A stretch of DNA of 64,000 bases from an uncultured Clostridium sp. (GCA_900547475.1 URGW01000001.1:124001-188000); one strand, 5' to 3'; positions 9,049-18,896 are shown, counted from the stretch's first letter. The notes: a model not told the origin generated them from the sequence alone. A program made the numbers and translations.

Positions 9049-9996
9049 TTGAATGATGCTCTTGACTTACTTATTTATCTTGATGAGGCCTTAACCAAGA
9101 ATTTAAACTCTCTAGTAATAGATGGATTTATTGAAAAAAGGACCTCTAGATTTATAGAAGATAGAACCTTAAATGCCAAAACAGGATCTGAAGGTAGTAA
9201 CCAACATTATGGTGAAGATAGATGCATAAGAGATGAACGTGATGGATATAAAGGAAAAAACTTCACTGAAGCTGATACCGTAACAACAGCTAATAGGGAA
9301 AATCAATCATTGGAAGGTAGAAGATTTGTTAGGCGTGAAGAAGAGTTAACTCGAATATTTACAACCTTTGAAATACATCAACAATTAATTCAAGGTTTAA
9401 ACCAATCAAATTTAATTAAAGAATTGGATAGTAGTAGTTATTCAACATCTAACATAAATTCAGGTGATTATGTTAAATTAAGTGGACAAATATCTAGTGA
9501 ATCTATGGTATCTTATATAGATAGTTTATCTAATTTATTATCATGTCTTGGAACTGATAATCTAAACTCATATTGTCAAACCTTAAAAAGTACTAATAGC
9601 TCATTTGTAAACTATGATATCATGTACAAACAAGTTAATTACTTAAAATCACTTTTAACTACTAATAACAGTCAGGATATGATTGTAAAATGTGGTAATA
9701 TGGATGTTGTATTAACTGTTAATAATAGTAATTTCATTAGTAACTATGCAAATATATATGATAGTGCAGATTGTCCATGCACCATAATTGGAAAGGTTAT
9801 TAGAAAATGTGATTCAGCTGAATGTATTCATTTATTAAGAAAATCTGGTCAACCTAATTTTTATGAAAACTTTTTGGGATGTTGCTCTCCACTTATGGAT
9901 AATATATCTAATTTAGGTATATATTTACCTGATCAACCTCGATTTAGAGTTCCTGGAGAGTCTTTGCTTTTAATACCTATTAGTATGCTAATTTAA
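9049..9996 (+). CDS. Hypothetical protein (315 aa), possibly DUF6414-like
   Basis: A soluble protein starting at TTG behind an excellent AAGGAGGTAATAT site. The N-terminus (LIYLDEALTKNLNSLVIDGF) is reminiscent of DUF6414 proteins, which begin with a short strand-helix LDxxxxxxL motif; this is from memory and uncertain. The middle has an Arg/Glu-rich charged section (about residues 70-115). The C-terminal third carries a cysteine set (DCPCTIIG, KCDSAEC, GCC) that might bind metal. No enzyme motif or membrane segment is visible. Confidence 0.55.
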   Translation: MNDALDLLIYLDEALTKNLNSLVIDGFIEKRTSRFIEDRTLNAKTGSEGSNQHYGEDRCIRDERDGYKGKNFTEADTVTTANRENQSLEGRRFVRREEELTRIFTTFEIHQQLIQGLNQSNLIKELDSSSYSTSNINSGDYVKLSGQISSESMVSYIDSLSNLLSCLGTDNLNSYCQTLKSTNSSFVNYDIMYKQVNYLKSLLTTNNSQDMIVKCGNMDVVLTVNNSNFISNYANIYDSADCPCTIIGKVIRKCDSAECIHLLRKSGQPNFYENFLGCCSPLMDNISNLGIYLPDQPRFRVPGESLLLIPISMLI

Positions 9997-10084
9997 AATT
10001 AAATCAAAAATACTCATAAACAGTTACTAATTATCATTTATAAATAATATATTAAAATATATTAATGTTAAAAGGATGATAAAA

Positions 10085-11002
10085 GTGATTAAACCTAAAC
10101 CATTACAACAAGGTGATAGCGTAGCTATAATAGCACCTGCAAGTCCCTGTGATAAAAAATTAATTGATAAGTGTATAGCTTCATTAAATGAGTTAGGATT
10201 AAAGGTAGTAATAGGGGAAAGCTGTATATCAGAACATGGATTTTTATCTGGAACTGATGATATAAGAGCAAATGATATAAATTGTATGTTTGCAGATAAA
10301 AATATAAAGGGAATTTTTGCACTTCGAGGTGGATATGGATGTGCTAGATTATTAGATCTTTTAGATTTTAAACTAATTAAAAAAAATCCTAAAATTTTTA
10401 TTGGTTATAGTGATATTACCGCACTTCATATTGCCATAAATCAAAAAAGTAAACTTATAACATATCATGGTCCCATGATATCAACCGAACTAATAAAAGG
10501 ATTAGATGAATATAGTGCTGATTACTATAAAAAATTTATTTTTGGGAATGAGAAAGTAGAAGAACTGTTTAACCCTGAAGGAAATACTCTTGAAGTTATT
10601 AATAATGGTATAGCTAGTGGACAACTTACTGGCGGAAACTTATCATTAATTTGCTCTTCCTTAGGAACTAAATATGAAATAAATACAAAAAATAAAATAT
10701 TATTTTTAGAAGAGGTAGAAGAAGTACCTTATAAAGTAGACAGAATGCTTACTCACTTAAAACAATCTGGAAAGTTAAAAGATGTAAATGGAATAATCTT
10801 AGGAGCTTTTACTAATTGTATTGCTCCAAATAATAAAAAAAGTTTATCATTACAAGAAGTTTTTAATGAAATTATTTTACCTTTAAAAAAACCAACTATA
10901 AGCAATCTAGTTTGTGGTCATTGTCTTCCAACTTTAACACTGCCTTTAGGTGAAAAAGTACTTCTTGATGCCAATAATAAAAAAGTTAAAATCCTTGAAT
11001 AA
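10085..11002 (+). CDS. LD-carboxypeptidase (peptidase S66, LdcA/MccF type)
   Basis: A 305-residue serine peptidase of family S66. LdcA members trim the terminal D-Ala from tetrapeptides during murein recycling; MccF members cleave microcin C-type nucleotide-peptides. The triad is recognisable: the nucleophile serine in GYSDITALH, a glutamate in FLEEVEEVPYKVDRML, and a histidine in CGHCLPTLTLPLG. GTG 10085 is favoured because the ribosome binding site AAAGGATGA overlaps the alternative ATG at 10076. It is cytoplasmic, with no signal peptide. The sequence alone does not separate the two activities. Confidence 0.88.
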   Translation: MIKPKPLQQGDSVAIIAPASPCDKKLIDKCIASLNELGLKVVIGESCISEHGFLSGTDDIRANDINCMFADKNIKGIFALRGGYGCARLLDLLDFKLIKKNPKIFIGYSDITALHIAINQKSKLITYHGPMISTELIKGLDEYSADYYKKFIFGNEKVEELFNPEGNTLEVINNGIASGQLTGGNLSLICSSLGTKYEINTKNKILFLEEVEEVPYKVDRMLTHLKQSGKLKDVNGIILGAFTNCIAPNNKKSLSLQEVFNEIILPLKKPTISNLVCGHCLPTLTLPLGEKVLLDANNKKVKILE

Positions 11003-11030
11003 TACTGTTCATCCATAAGCAAATAATAAT

Positions 11031-11106
11031 TAATAATATTACCTCTAGGAATGGTGTAATTTGCATTAAGAATTTAATTACAATATTCCTTCCGGTAATA
11101 TCATTA
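11031..11106. repeat. Imperfect 31-bp inverted repeat between convergent genes
   Basis: Arms 11031-11061 and 11076-11106 match at about 25 of 31 positions across a 14-nt loop. It lies between ldcA (+) and the convergent hydrolase (-). There is no clean T tract, so it is either a weak bidirectional terminator or a small palindromic element. A second short inverted pair (TTGCATTAAG at 11061 and CTTAATGCAA near 11134) interleaves with it. Confidence 0.55.
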
Positions 11107-11152
11107 ATATTTTCTATTTTACTTTGGATAAACTTTAATGCAACCTTAATAT

Positions 11153-12109
11153 TTAACTAGTTTCACTTAATATATAATCAACAATTTTCATATATAAATT
11201 TAGCGCTTCAGTGTTTGATAAATTTTCTAGATAGTGAGTACAATTCTGCAATGTATATAGTTCAAATTTATTATTATACTTTAAGGCAGTTTCATATAAT
11301 TCTACAGAAGTTTCATAGGGTACAATATTATCTTTTAAACTATGAATTATAAGTGTATTAGGTAAATCCTCTCTTACATATTCAATTGGACTAAATTCCT
11401 TAGATAGTTTTTCTATATCATTATCGCTAAACTTTTCAACAACCTCTTCTGGACCAACTGATAAATTTACTTTACTTAACCTAGCTGGGCCAAACAAATC
11501 AATTATATACTTTACTTTAGATGAATATGATTTTAAGGATTGATCTCCTATAAACTCATCATCCTGTGAGAAGGCAGCCATCATTGAAAGTTGAGCACCT
11601 GCAGATGGTCCTATTATTCCTATGTTATTTACATCAAAATTATACTTATCTTTATTTTTATATACCCATCTAATTGTATCTTTAACATCTGATATTTGTT
11701 CTTCTAAGATAACTTCATCATCCATTAATTCATATGATGTACTAATTACTGCATAACCTTCATCTTTAAGTAAATCAATAATAGATTCTATAGCAGAAGG
11801 AATTACTTTATCACCATACATCCATCCATTTCCAAAGACATATATAATTACTGGGGTTGCTTCATTTGCTTCTTTATTGGTATAAATATCTAATGTAAGT
11901 TCTTTATTATCTCTTTTTTTAAATACCAAATCTTTATATGTTATATTTTCAATTGGTTCATTATAAAAATCATTAGAAATAGTGGGTAAACTATCGCTTA
12001 ATTTTATAATTTCAACTAAAAATTTGAATTTTTTTATGTTAGTTACTGAAATAATAACTAGTATTAAAATAATAATTATAATAATTAATGGCCTTTTTTT
12101 TATATTCAT
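11153..12109 (-). CDS. Membrane-anchored alpha/beta hydrolase (esterase-like)
   Basis: A 318-residue protein with an N-terminal uncleaved signal anchor (RPLIIIIIILILVIISV), so the catalytic domain should face outside. It has the BD-FAE/HSL-like alpha/beta hydrolase fold: nucleophile elbow GPSAGAQLS (about residue 165), an Asp in HSLKDNIVPYE and a His in LQNCTHYLENL. The usual HGGGW oxyanion motif reads VFGNGWMYGD, so its first His and Gly are replaced. A carboxylesterase on an extracellular substrate is inferred. The gene is convergent with ldcA and divergent from pyrE, with AGGAGATAG before the ATG. Confidence 0.8.
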   Translation of the reverse strand: MNIKKRPLIIIIIILILVIISVTNIKKFKFLVEIIKLSDSLPTISNDFYNEPIENITYKDLVFKKRDNKELTLDIYTNKEANEATPVIIYVFGNGWMYGDKVIPSAIESIIDLLKDEGYAVISTSYELMDDEVILEEQISDVKDTIRWVYKNKDKYNFDVNNIGIIGPSAGAQLSMMAAFSQDDEFIGDQSLKSYSSKVKYIIDLFGPARLSKVNLSVGPEEVVEKFSDNDIEKLSKEFSPIEYVREDLPNTLIIHSLKDNIVPYETSVELYETALKYNNKFELYTLQNCTHYLENLSNTEALNLYMKIVDYILSETS

Positions 12110-12295
12110 AGCTATCTCCTAAAAGTAAAATTTTAAAGTATAATTTTTCAAATCGTACTTTTATTTTTTAATTATTGACATATTCAAAATATACTAACCA
12201 TAAATATAAATTTATTTAAAATATTTATTAGCTTTTTTTTCCGAATAATGTTACAATATTTAAGAAAAATATACATATTAAAGGAGTTGTTTTCT

Positions 12296-12967
12296 ATGCA
12301 AAAATACAAAGAAGAATTTATTGAATTTATGGTAAAAAGTAATGTTTTAAGATTTGGAGAATTTGTTACAAAAAGTGGACGTCAAACACCATTTTTTATT
12401 AATACAGGAAACTATACTACAGGAGAACAACTTGAAAAATTAGGTGAATTTTATGCTAAAACTATTAATGAGCATATTGGTTCTGATGTAGATGTATTAT
12501 TCGGACCAGCTTATAAGGGTATTCCATTAACTGTTACTACTGCTATATCTATGAATAAACTATATGGAGCAAATGTTGAATATTGTTCAAATAGAAAAGA
12601 AGTTAAAGATCATGGGGAAGGCGGAATTTTACTTGGTGCTAAATTAGATAGCACAAAAAAAGTAGTTATAGTTGAAGATGTTATGACTGCAGGAACTTCA
12701 ATTTATGAAACAGCACCAATACTAAAAGCTCAAGGCGATGTAGAAATTGCTGGCTTAGTAATATCTGTTGATAGAATGGAAAAGGGTAAAGGTGAACAAT
12801 CAGCCCAAGCTGAAATTAAAGAAGCATTTGAAATTACAACTTATCCTATAGTTACAATGGCTGAAGTTGTTGAATACTTATATAATAGAGAAATTGATGG
12901 AACTGTCTATATTGATGATAAAATAAAAGATGCTATAGGTGAATATTACAAGAAATATGGAGTTTAA
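12296..12967 (+). CDS. pyrE: Orotate phosphoribosyltransferase
   Basis: A 223-residue type I PRTase converting orotate and PRPP to OMP in pyrimidine synthesis. The PRPP loop VVIVEDVMTAGTSIYE is intact and the N-terminal KSGRQTPFF segment is typical. ATG 12296 follows AAAGGAGTTG; an in-frame ATG at 12248 has no ribosome binding site. It is monocistronic here, separate from any pyr operon, with a strong terminator after it. I see no PyrR-type attenuator upstream. Confidence 0.93.
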   Translation: MQKYKEEFIEFMVKSNVLRFGEFVTKSGRQTPFFINTGNYTTGEQLEKLGEFYAKTINEHIGSDVDVLFGPAYKGIPLTVTTAISMNKLYGANVEYCSNRKEVKDHGEGGILLGAKLDSTKKVVIVEDVMTAGTSIYETAPILKAQGDVEIAGLVISVDRMEKGKGEQSAQAEIKEAFEITTYPIVTMAEVVEYLYNREIDGTVYIDDKIKDAIGEYYKKYGV

Positions 12968-12980
12968 AATTTAAGCATAA

Positions 12981-13022
12981 AAAATATAAGTTGGCAATTT
13001 AAATTACCAACTTATATTTTTT
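12981..13022 (+). terminator. Terminator between convergent pyrE and threonine dehydratase genes
   Basis: A 20-bp stem with one mismatch, AAAATATAAGTTGG... against CCAACTTATATTTT, with a T run on the right and an A run on the left, so it can serve both converging genes. Confidence 0.88.
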
Positions 13023-13030
13023 AGTTTTAT

Positions 13031-14230
13031 TTAATACATAATCTTAATAGAATATTTATCTCTTTCAAATGAATTAATTATCTTTTCAATATGTTCATGC
13101 CCATTTGTCTCTACAGTAACTTCTAACAATACATTATGAATTCTATTAATAGCTTTAAATTGATTATGTTCAAGTTTTACCACATTTGCATTTTCTTTCG
13201 CTAAAATTTCAGATATTTTTAATAGCTCTCCTGGCACATTTTTAAGCTCAACAGAGAAACAAAATAGCCTTCCCTTTGAAACAAGCCCATTATTTATTAA
13301 TTTTGATATTGTAAGCATATCAATATTTCCACCACTTAATATACAACATACTTTTTTATTTTTTACTTTTAAATTTTTTAATGCAGCTAAAGTTACAACC
13401 CCAGATGCTTCAGCTATTAATTTATGCTTTTCAACTAATAAAAGGAATGATTCTACAATATCATTTTCTGAAACTGTTATAATTTCATCTACATATTCTC
13501 TAACAATTTCAAAAGTTTTATTACCAGGTGTTTTTACTGAAATACCATCTGCAATAGTATTAACACTATCTAATGTGCAAATTTTATCTTTTTGTATACT
13601 TAATGCCATTGAAGGTGCTCCTTCAGCTTGTACTCCAATTATTTTTATATTTGGATTTAATGCTTTGGCAGCAAGGCTTATACCTGAAATTAATCCACCT
13701 CCACCTATTGGAACAAGTATATAATCTAAATTATTAATCTCTTCAAATATTTCTAATGCAATTGTACCTTGTCCATAAATTATATCCATATCATTAAAAG
13801 GATGTATAAAAACTTTTCCTTCCTCTTCCTCAATTGTTTTTGCTTTAATAAAGGCATCATCGTAACATTTCCCATGAAGCACTATATTACCACCATAATT
13901 TTTAGTTGATTCAACCTTTAAATACGGAGTAGTTTCAGGCATTACTATACATGATTTTACTCCCATTAATGAGGATGCATAAGCAACTCCTTGAGCATGA
14001 TTTCCAGCGGATGAGCAAATAACACCTTTAGCTTTGTCCTCTTCAGATAAAGAAATAATTTTATTTAAAGCCCCCCTAATTTTATATGCTCCTGTTAATT
14101 GAAGATTCTCACACTTCATATAGACATGGTTATCACTACTTTTACTAAATACATTACTATATAATAATGGGGTTTTAGTAATTACATTTCTTATATTTTC
14201 TCTTGCTTCCTTAATTTTTTCTAAATACAT
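13031..14230 (-). CDS. ilvA: Threonine ammonia-lyase (dehydratase) with C-terminal ACT domain
   Basis: A 399-residue fold-type II PLP enzyme deaminating threonine to 2-oxobutanoate. The PLP lysine is in LTGAYKIRGALNK, the phosphate-binding glycine loop is GGGGLISG, and a single ACT-like domain occupies about residues 325-399 (SVELKNVPGELLKISEIL). The single short ACT domain and length are closer to the catabolic/TdcB-like ACT enzymes of Firmicutes than to the long E. coli IlvA, so the symbol is approximate. ATG 14230 follows AGGAGG; the upstream in-frame extension contains that site and is rejected. Confidence 0.88.
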   Translation of the reverse strand: MYLEKIKEARENIRNVITKTPLLYSNVFSKSSDNHVYMKCENLQLTGAYKIRGALNKIISLSEEDKAKGVICSSAGNHAQGVAYASSLMGVKSCIVMPETTPYLKVESTKNYGGNIVLHGKCYDDAFIKAKTIEEEEGKVFIHPFNDMDIIYGQGTIALEIFEEINNLDYILVPIGGGGLISGISLAAKALNPNIKIIGVQAEGAPSMALSIQKDKICTLDSVNTIADGISVKTPGNKTFEIVREYVDEIITVSENDIVESFLLLVEKHKLIAEASGVVTLAALKNLKVKNKKVCCILSGGNIDMLTISKLINNGLVSKGRLFCFSVELKNVPGELLKISEILAKENANVVKLEHNQFKAINRIHNVLLEVTVETNGHEHIEKIINSFERDKYSIKIMY

Positions 14231-14482
14231 AATATAACCTCCTATTCCATATATAATACTAAACATTTTTTCTAATATATATATATTATCACAAAAATAT
14301 ACAATTATCGAATGTAATTTAAAAGCTTATATATTATAAATTAATCTAAATAACTATTCTTTACTTACAAATATTAATGAAAATAATTTTATTTTCGTAA
14401 TATAAACCTATAAATATTTAGTTGTATTAATCAAATATAAAATATATAATTACTTTGAATATTAATAGACGGAGTGAATAAA

Positions 14483-15223
14483 ATGGAAGAAAGATTACAA
14501 AAGTATATGGCTAGATGTGGTATTGCTTCAAGAAGAAAGTGTGAAGAAATAATTCTAGAGGGAAAAATTAAAGTAAATGGCACAGTTATAACTGAAGTTG
14601 GAACTAAGATTAATCCTGAAAAAGATATTGTTGAGTATAATAATGAAATTATAAAAGTGGAAGAGAAGAAAGTTTATATAATGCTTAATAAACCTGAAGG
14701 CTATATAACATCTGTTAAAGATGAAAAGGGTAGAAAAACAATTTTAGATATAGTTAATGTTGAAGAAAGAATATATCCTATAGGTAGATTAGATTATGAT
14801 AGTTCTGGACTATTAATTTTAACAAATGATGGTAGTATTTATAATAATATAATTCATCCTAGAGTATCTATAAAGAAAAATTATATTGCTGTGTGTAAAG
14901 GTAAATTTAGTGAAAGTGATATTAAGCGTTTTAAAAAAGGAATAGATATTGGCGGTTACGTTACTGCTGAAGCAGATATTGAAATAATATCTGAAGAAAA
15001 AAGATTTAATAAGAAAAAAAACTGTGATGAAATCTTATCAACTGTTGAAATTTCAATACATGAGGGTAAAAATAGACAAATAAGAAGAATGTGCTCTTCT
15101 TTAAACCATGAAGTTATAAGTCTTAAAAGAGTTTCAATAGGAAATATAAAATTAGGTTATCTAAAAAAAGGTGAGTGGAGACCTTTAACTGATAGTGAAT
15201 TAAATTATATTAAAAGTTTATAG
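14483..15223 (+). CDS. rluB: 23S rRNA pseudouridine synthase (RluB-type)
   Basis: A 246-residue RsuA/RluB-family enzyme: an S4 RNA-binding domain (residues ~4-60, RLQKYMARCGIASRRKCEE) followed by the catalytic domain with the essential Asp in GRLDYDSSGLLILTNDG. In Firmicutes this protein modifies helix 89 of 23S rRNA. ATG 14483 is 8 nt after GGAG; GTG 14474 overlaps that site. It precedes mnmM by 10 nt, indicating one operon. Confidence 0.9.
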   Translation: MEERLQKYMARCGIASRRKCEEIILEGKIKVNGTVITEVGTKINPEKDIVEYNNEIIKVEEKKVYIMLNKPEGYITSVKDEKGRKTILDIVNVEERIYPIGRLDYDSSGLLILTNDGSIYNNIIHPRVSIKKNYIAVCKGKFSESDIKRFKKGIDIGGYVTAEADIEIISEEKRFNKKKNCDEILSTVEISIHEGKNRQIRRMCSSLNHEVISLKRVSIGNIKLGYLKKGEWRPLTDSELNYIKSL

Positions 15224-15233
15224 GGGTTTATTT

Positions 15234-15773
15234 ATGTTTAAATATGTTTCAGATGTCAGTATATTAGCACATAATATTATTAGTGAATATGTAGAAAATA
15301 AAAATGTTGCAGTAGATGCAACTTTAGGAAATGGATATGATTGTGACTTTTTATCTTCATGCTTTAAAAAAGTATATGCTTTCGAAATTCAAAAAGAAGC
15401 TTGTGAAAAGTACATAGATAAGAATAATAACGTAATAATAATAAATGAATCTCATCATAAAATAGATGAATTTGTTAATGAAGAGATTAATTGTATATGT
15501 TATAATCTTGGATATTTACCAGGTGGTAATAAGCAAATAACAACTCTTGCAGAAACAAGTCTTAAAAGTATACAAATCTCTTTAAATTTATTATCTAGCA
15601 ATGGAATAATGGCCATAGCTATTTATAGAGGTCACAATGAAGGTAAAGAGGAAGAAAGTTGCATTATTCAATACTTGAGAAACTTACCTAAAAATAAGTT
15701 TGGAGTTATGCTACACGAATGTATAAATAGATCTGATAAGTCTCCGTTGTTAGTAATTGTGGAGAAAAAATAG
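15234..15773 (+). CDS. mnmM: tRNA methyltransferase, YtqB/MnmM family
   Basis: A 179-residue SAM-dependent methyltransferase. The SAM motif I reads AVDATLGNGYDCDFL, and the family-specific block NLGYLPGGNKQITT is present. Bacillus YtqB (MnmM) performs the final methylation of nm5(s2)U34 in tRNA wobble positions, and that role is inferred here. It follows rluB after 10 nt behind AGGGG. The sequence is intact and of normal length. Confidence 0.87.
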   Translation: MFKYVSDVSILAHNIISEYVENKNVAVDATLGNGYDCDFLSSCFKKVYAFEIQKEACEKYIDKNNNVIIINESHHKIDEFVNEEINCICYNLGYLPGGNKQITTLAETSLKSIQISLNLLSSNGIMAIAIYRGHNEGKEEESCIIQYLRNLPKNKFGVMLHECINRSDKSPLLVIVEKK

Positions 15774-15886
15774 TTTTTGTTTGAATTATTATTTATAAAT
15801 CTTGCAATTTTTAATATGCTATCATTGATTAAATTTATAAATAATGCTAAAATAATTGAAGTTAATTAAATTAGGAGAGTACAATA

Positions 15887-16783
15887 ATGGAACGAAGTAT
15901 TAATGATGAATCAAAGGATTTAATGAAGTTAATTCAAATTAGATTTCCTAGATTAAGTAAAGGACAAAAATTAATTGCTGAATACATATTAAAAAATTAT
16001 GATAAAGCAGCATTTATGACAGCTGCCAAACTTGGAACTTCAGTTGGAGTATCAGAATCAACTGTAGTAAGGTTTGCAATAGAATTAGGTTTTTCAGGAT
16101 ATCCTAAACTTCAAAAATCTCTTCAAGAGCTAATAAAAAATAAATTAACCACAGTACAAAGATTAGAGTTATCTAGTGATTATATAACTGAAGGTCATGC
16201 TTTAAAAGGTGTTTTAAAAGCAGATATGGAAAATATTCGATCTACAATGGAAAAAATCGATTATAATACATTTGAAGATGTTGTTAATAATATTTTTACT
16301 GCTAAGAGAATCTATATAATAGGCCTTAGAAGTTCAATGGCATTAGCTGAATTTTTAGGCTTCTATTTAAATATAATTTTACAAAATGTAAAAACTGTTG
16401 GCTATGGTATTTCTGATATCTTTGAACAAATGATAAATGTTGGTGAAGGAGATTTAGTAATAGGTATTGGTTTCCCTCGTTATGCTAGTAGAACTATTGA
16501 TGCTTTAGCATTTGCTCAAGATAGAGGTGCAAGAGTAGTAGCTGTAACAGATAGCTTCTTATCTCCATTAGCAACAAGAGCTGATTATGCATTAATTGCT
16601 CAAAGTAATATGGCATCTTTTGTTGATTCCTTAGTAGCACCATTATCAGTAATAAATGCTTTAATAATAGCAGTTGGAATGAGAGAAAAAGAAAATATTT
16701 CTTCTACATTTAATAGTCTTGAAGAAATATGGCAAGAATACAATGTCTACTCCTATAATAATAGAAATTTTGGAGATGATTAA
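15887..16783 (+). CDS. MurR/RpiR family transcriptional regulator
   Basis: A 298-residue regulator with an N-terminal RpiR helix-turn-helix (residues ~15-90, including TAAKLGTSVGVSESTVVRFAIELGFSGYPKLQKSL) and a C-terminal SIS sugar-isomerase domain (~125-265) that senses phosphosugars in relatives. The ligand and regulon cannot be told from this context because no sugar operon is adjacent. AGGAGAG precedes the ATG and a terminator follows, so it stands alone. Confidence 0.88.
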   Translation: MERSINDESKDLMKLIQIRFPRLSKGQKLIAEYILKNYDKAAFMTAAKLGTSVGVSESTVVRFAIELGFSGYPKLQKSLQELIKNKLTTVQRLELSSDYITEGHALKGVLKADMENIRSTMEKIDYNTFEDVVNNIFTAKRIYIIGLRSSMALAEFLGFYLNIILQNVKTVGYGISDIFEQMINVGEGDLVIGIGFPRYASRTIDALAFAQDRGARVVAVTDSFLSPLATRADYALIAQSNMASFVDSLVAPLSVINALIIAVGMREKENISSTFNSLEEIWQEYNVYSYNNRNFGDD

Positions 16784-16795
16784 GATATTTTATTC

Positions 16796-16836
16796 ACTAA
16801 AAAGGAATTAACAAATGTTAATTCCTTTAGTTATTA
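16796..16836 (+). terminator. Intrinsic terminator after the RpiR gene
   Basis: ACTAAAAAGGAATTAAC pairs with GTTAATTCCTTTAGT across an AAAT loop. The following sequence is T-rich but interrupted. Confidence 0.75.
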
Positions 16837-16862
16837 TAAATAAAAATTTAGGAGGATTTTAA

Positions 16863-18077
16863 ATGGCAAAAGTCATTGTAATAGGCGCTGGCCCTGCTGG
16901 AATAATGGCAGCAATTACTGCATCTAAAAATAATGAAGTTATTCTTTTAGATGGAAATGATAAAGTTGGTAAAAAATTATTTATAACAGGTAAAGGTAGA
17001 TGTAATGTTACAAATGCCAAAGATATAAGTGAATTTTTTGATTATATTTACGGAAATCCTCATTTCCTATATAGCTCACTTTACTCCTTTACAAATGAAG
17101 ATACTATAAACTTCTTTGAGAACCAAGGAATCAAACTAAAAACAGAACGGGGCGGAAGAATATTCCCATTATCTGATAAATCATCTGATATTATAAAAGG
17201 ACTTTCTAATGGATTAAAAGAAAATAAAGTTCAAGTTAAACTAAACTCTAAAGTAACTAATATTTTATCTAAAAATGATAGAATATTAGGTGTTGAAATA
17301 AATAACTCCCAAAAAATAATGGGTGATCATTTCATTATAGCTACTGGTGGTGCTTCTTATCCACTTACAGGCTCTAGAGGTGATGGTTATGAATTTGCCA
17401 AAAAACTTGGACATAGCATAATAGATTTAAAGCCTTCATTAGTTCCTATTGAATTAAATGAAAAATGGCTGAAAGACTTAATGGGGTTATCTCTTAAAAA
17501 TATTTCATTAAGTATTTTAAAAAACAATAAAGTTTTATATAAAGAACAAGGTGAGATGCTATTTACAAGTTATGGAGTATCTGGTCCACTAGTCTTAAAA
17601 GGTTCAAGATTTATAAAAAATGATTCAAGTTATATAGCTTTACTTGATTTAAAGCCAGCATTAGAAACTAATGAGCTTGACAAGAGAATTCAAAAAGACT
17701 TTTTAAAGTATCAAAACAAAGAATTTAAAAATTCTTTAAATGATTTATTGCCTCAAAGGATAATTCCTTTAATAATTAAATTAAGTGGTATTCAAGAAGA
17801 TAAAAAAGTAAATGTTATAACTAAAGAAGAAAGAAAGAATCTTGTACATATAATTAAAAATATAAAAATGAATATTAAAGGGTTAAGACCTATTGAAGAG
17901 GCAATAGTTACAGCTGGTGGTGTTAATACATTAGAAATTGATCCATCTACTATGAAATCAAAACTGATTTCAAATTTATCATTTGCTGGTGAAGTTATAG
18001 ATGTAGATGCATTTACCGGTGGTTATAATGTGCAAATAGCATTATCAACTGGATATATTGCTGGAAGCAATATTTAA
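16863..18077 (+). CDS. Flavoprotein oxidoreductase, HI0933/BaiN family
   Basis: A 404-residue FAD-binding protein. The N-terminal Rossmann motif is VIGAGPAGIMAAI, the family hallmark KLFITGKGRCNVTNA follows at about residue 39, and the C-terminal GGVNTLEIDPSTMKSK...GEVIDVDAFTGGYN block closes the FAD site. Homologues are annotated NAD(P)/FAD-dependent oxidoreductase, and BaiN in gut clostridia has been linked to bile-acid dehydroxylation. The physiological substrate of this conserved copy is unknown. Ribosome binding site AGGAGG. Confidence 0.88.
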   Translation: MAKVIVIGAGPAGIMAAITASKNNEVILLDGNDKVGKKLFITGKGRCNVTNAKDISEFFDYIYGNPHFLYSSLYSFTNEDTINFFENQGIKLKTERGGRIFPLSDKSSDIIKGLSNGLKENKVQVKLNSKVTNILSKNDRILGVEINNSQKIMGDHFIIATGGASYPLTGSRGDGYEFAKKLGHSIIDLKPSLVPIELNEKWLKDLMGLSLKNISLSILKNNKVLYKEQGEMLFTSYGVSGPLVLKGSRFIKNDSSYIALLDLKPALETNELDKRIQKDFLKYQNKEFKNSLNDLLPQRIIPLIIKLSGIQEDKKVNVITKEERKNLVHIIKNIKMNIKGLRPIEEAIVTAGGVNTLEIDPSTMKSKLISNLSFAGEVIDVDAFTGGYNVQIALSTGYIAGSNI

Positions 18078-18239
18078 TTATTTTAAAGTAAAATTAGTTA
18101 TTATAAAGAAGAAATAGTGTATTTTTGTTTATTTATATAAGTAACTAGTTTCCTTTAACGATTGTTATATTTTAATTTTAATTATATAATTAATAAGAAT
18201 ATAAGACATAGGTTTTATTTGAAAGGTGGAAAAATTATT

Positions 18240-18896
18240 ATGAAAATATCTGTAGCAATAGATGGACCAGCTGGTGCAGGGAAAAGTACAATAGCTAAGT
18301 TAGTAGGTAAAAAATTTAATTTAATGTATATAAATACTGGAGCAATGTATAGAGCAGTAGCTTTATTAGCTAAAAGAAATGATATTGCTACTAATAATAT
18401 AGATGCATTAATGACAATGATTGATAATATGGAAATGCATTTTGAAAATGACGATTTAATATTAGATGGTGTTAACATTCAAAATGAAATTACAATGCCT
18501 GAAATAAGTGAAATAGTTTCTAATTATGCTTCTATTCCAGAGGTAAGAAGTAAGCTTGTTACTTTACAAAGAAAAATGTCAGAAAAGTATAATGTAATTA
18601 TGGATGGTAGAGATATTGGAACAGTGGTATTAAAAGATTCTAAATTTAAATTTTTCCTAACAGCATCACCAGAAGAAAGGGCAAGAAGAAGATATAAAGA
18701 ACTTTTAAACAGAGGTCTAGATGTTAATTATGATAAACTTTTAGAAGATATAATAAAAAGAGATCATATAGATAGTACTCGCTCTGTTGATCCACTAAAA
18801 AAAGCTGATGATGCTATAGAAATTGATAGTTCTAATTATAATATCACTGAAGTTACTGAAATAATTTGTAATTTTATAGAAAATGCTTTACAATAG
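18240..18896 (+). CDS. cmk: Cytidylate kinase
   Basis: A 218-residue (d)CMP kinase with P-loop GPAGAGKSTIAK at residues 8-19, the NTGAMYRAVA nucleotide-binding stretch and the RDIGTVV motif. ATG 18240 follows GAAAGGTGG. In clostridia cmk sits just upstream of ispH and an S1-domain protein, as here, probably as one unit. An AT-only hairpin at about 18908-18955 separates it from ispH without a clear T tract. Confidence 0.93.
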   Translation: MKISVAIDGPAGAGKSTIAKLVGKKFNLMYINTGAMYRAVALLAKRNDIATNNIDALMTMIDNMEMHFENDDLILDGVNIQNEITMPEISEIVSNYASIPEVRSKLVTLQRKMSEKYNVIMDGRDIGTVVLKDSKFKFFLTASPEERARRRYKELLNRGLDVNYDKLLEDIIKRDHIDSTRSVDPLKKADDAIEIDSSNYNITEVTEIICNFIENALQ

